Source of the DNA: an uncultured Eubacteriales bacterium
GTDB taxonomy: Bacteria; Bacillota_A; Clostridia; Lachnospirales; Lachnospiraceae
Assembly: GCA_900321365.1 (NCBI GenBank)
Contig: ONVT01000120.1
Location: forward strand, 1-7,291
Length of the DNA stretch: 7,291 bases
Reading direction: 5' to 3'
Part shown: piece after piece, positions 6,972-7,291 of the stretch
Layout of the letters: the number at the start of each line of letters is the position of its first letter
Numbering within the stretch: position 1 is the stretch's first letter
Made by a program: the position numbers and the translations under genes
The notes under the pieces: generated by a model
Database searches by the model: none
What the model was told of the DNA's origin: nothing
What the model saw: the letters and a program-made list of their open reading frames with translations, nothing else

Positions 6972-7017
6972 ACAGAACCCCCTTTCTTTCGTTTTTTTGC
7001 TGGATAATAGCAGACAC

Positions 7018-7032
7018 CTCCGCTCCGCTCCG
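7018..7032. repeat. Three tandem CTCCG units
   Basis: CTCCG is repeated three times without a break on the plus strand (7018-7022, 7023-7027, 7028-7032). On the transcribed strand it reads as repeated CGGAG, so it also offers decoy Shine-Dalgarno-like sequence about 45 nt before the comM start. It may be part of a short dispersed element together with the neighbouring GC-rich hairpin. Confidence 0.6.
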
Positions 7033-7035
7033 GTC

Positions 7036-7068
7036 GCGCTAAGCGAGCGTCCACTGAACGCTCAGCGC
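7036..7068 (-). other. GC-rich hairpin in the comM leader
   Basis: On the minus strand GCGCTGAGC (7060-7068) pairs with GCTTAGCGC (7036-7044), giving nine pairs including one G-U. The 15-nt loop can add a 4-bp GUUC/GGAC upper stem. An alternative register pairs GAGCGT with ACGCTC, so two mutually exclusive foldings exist. No T-run follows, so it does not look like a terminator. Confidence 0.6.
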
Positions 7069-7103
7069 CCCACAATCCTGCCCAAAAATCAAACGAGGAA
7101 TAA

Positions 7104-7134
7104 AAAGATCACAAAAAGAAAAAGTGAAATCTTT
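7104..7134 (-). other. AT-rich imperfect hairpin with U-rich tail in the comM leader
   Basis: The minus-strand arms AAAGATTTCAC (7124-7134) and GTGATCTTT (7104-7112) pair over nine bases with a 2-nt bulge and an 11-nt pyrimidine loop. The descending arm runs into a stretch of five T residues (7102-7106). This could be a weak attenuator, but the stem is poor in GC. Confidence 0.35.
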
Positions 7135-7141
7135 GAAATGA

Positions 7142-7157
7142 AATCAGATAATCAGAT
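7142..7157. repeat. Tandem 8-bp direct repeat at the predicted comM transcription start
   Basis: AATCAGAT occurs twice in direct succession on the plus strand (7142-7149 and 7150-7157). It covers the predicted start region of the comM transcript, where a regulator or the initiating polymerase would sit. It may be chance. Confidence 0.6.
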
Positions 7158-7163
7158 AAAAAA

Positions 7164-7192
7164 AGAATAGTCAATCGACGGTGATTTGTCAA
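7164..7192 (-). promoter_or_regulatory. Predicted sigma-A promoter of the comM-dprA(-topA-codY) operon
   Basis: A perfect -35 box TTGACA (7187-7192) and a -10 box TATTCT (7164-7169, 4 of 6 to consensus) are spaced by exactly 17 bp on the minus strand. A run of seven T residues (7196-7202) lies just upstream of the -35 box and may act like an UP element. The -35 box is 23 bp beyond the tRNA 3' end. Transcription would start near 7157. Confidence 0.7.
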
Positions 7193-7195
7193 CTC

Positions 7196-7216
7196 AAAAA
7201 AATGGCAACAAAAAAA
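7196..7216 (-). terminator. Possible T-rich 3' end of the tRNA-Thr transcript
   Basis: Two runs of seven T residues on the minus strand (7210-7216, including the discriminator base, and 7196-7202) directly follow the tRNA. No dedicated hairpin precedes them; only the tRNA's own T arm and acceptor stem could act as the stem. They may cause partial termination or simply mark the processing site of the trailer. Read-through into comM is also possible. Confidence 0.35.
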
Positions 7217-7288
7217 GCTGCTGACCAGAATCGAACTGGTGACCTCCACATTACCAATGTGACGCTCTACCGACTGAGCCACAGCAGC
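7216..7288 (-). tRNA. tRNA-Thr (anticodon GGT)
   Basis: The 73-nt minus-strand sequence folds into a complete cloverleaf. The acceptor stem GCTGCTG/CAGCAGC (7282-7288 with 7217-7223) is perfect, the D stem is GCTC/GAGC, and the anticodon stem is TCACA/TGTGG with loop TTGGTAA. The T arm is ACCAG-TTCGATT-CTGGT. The anticodon GGT reads ACC and ACU threonine codons. The discriminator base is T (7216). CCA is not encoded: the discriminator is the first of seven consecutive T residues, so CCA must be added by nucleotidyltransferase. The gene may be the last of a cluster extending past the right edge. Confidence 0.97.
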
Positions 7289-7291
7289 TTA

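Larger units (their letters stand above)
6972..7157 (-). promoter_or_regulatory. Long structured 5' leader of comM
   Basis: From the predicted transcription start near 7157 to the comM ATG there are about 185 nt without a supportable gene. In order, the leader holds a tandem 8-bp repeat (7142-7157), an AT-rich hairpin with U-rich flanks (7104-7134), a strong GC-rich hairpin (7036-7068), three tandem CTCCG units (7018-7032, plus strand) and the comM Shine-Dalgarno region. I do not recognise a known riboswitch or T-box. The base composition changes sharply from AT-rich to GC-rich near 7080. Confidence 0.45.

Noticed and set aside
6772..7017. 81-codon minus-strand frame starting at a GTG in the comM leader
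   Set aside because: The GGAG sequence touches the start codon with no spacing, and most of the frame is an out-of-frame reading of comM.
7145..7174. Second promoter for comM with -35 TTGACT (7169-7174)
   Set aside because: At spacings of 16-18 bp the candidate -10 boxes match only two or three of six consensus bases, and the overlapping TTGACA promoter is much better.

Overview
The window reads as a conserved housekeeping block of a low-to-moderate-GC Firmicute, most likely a Clostridia member of the Lachnospiraceae type. The reasons are a CodY with the canonical Firmicutes DNA-binding domain, a CIRCE operator before groESL, strong GGAGG-type ribosome binding sites, and the order comM(yifB)-dprA-topA-codY, which is familiar from Clostridia. 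The species cannot be named from sequence alone. Every supported gene lies on the minus strand, so transcription runs from high to low coordinates.

Layout in transcription order. At the right edge is tRNA-Thr(GGT) (7216-7288). A sigma-A-type promoter follows 23 bp beyond it (7164-7192), then a long structured leader of about 185 nt. Next come comM/yifB (5361-6971) and dprA (4172-5335), separated by 25 nt. A second predicted promoter sits directly after the dprA stop (4142-4170), followed by a strong 5'-leader hairpin (4099-4132) and then topA (1881-4073, GTG start) and codY (1047-1829). The codY stop codon lies inside an 11-bp perfect hairpin. About 90 nt further on, a predicted intrinsic terminator shares its bases with the -35 box and spacer of the groESL promoter. 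Then come the CIRCE operator (871-897), groES (547-828) and the first 174 codons of groEL, cut by the window edge.

How the genes fit together. ComM and DprA are the DNA-processing pair used when single-stranded DNA is taken up and recombined. TopA relaxes negative supercoils. CodY is the GTP and branched-chain amino acid sensor that controls stationary-phase and nutrient genes. GroES and GroEL are the folding chamber, expected to be under HrcA repression through CIRCE. The proteins all look intact and conventional. I see no mobile element, CRISPR array, toxin-antitoxin pair or defence system, and no clear candidate for a new protein system. The more interesting signals are non-coding: the overlapping terminator and promoter, a 10-bp phased A-tract array upstream of groESL, and three strong hairpins at transcript or gene boundaries. 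No gene-free stretch exceeds 300 bases; the two longest gaps (829-1046 and 6972-7215) are described below.
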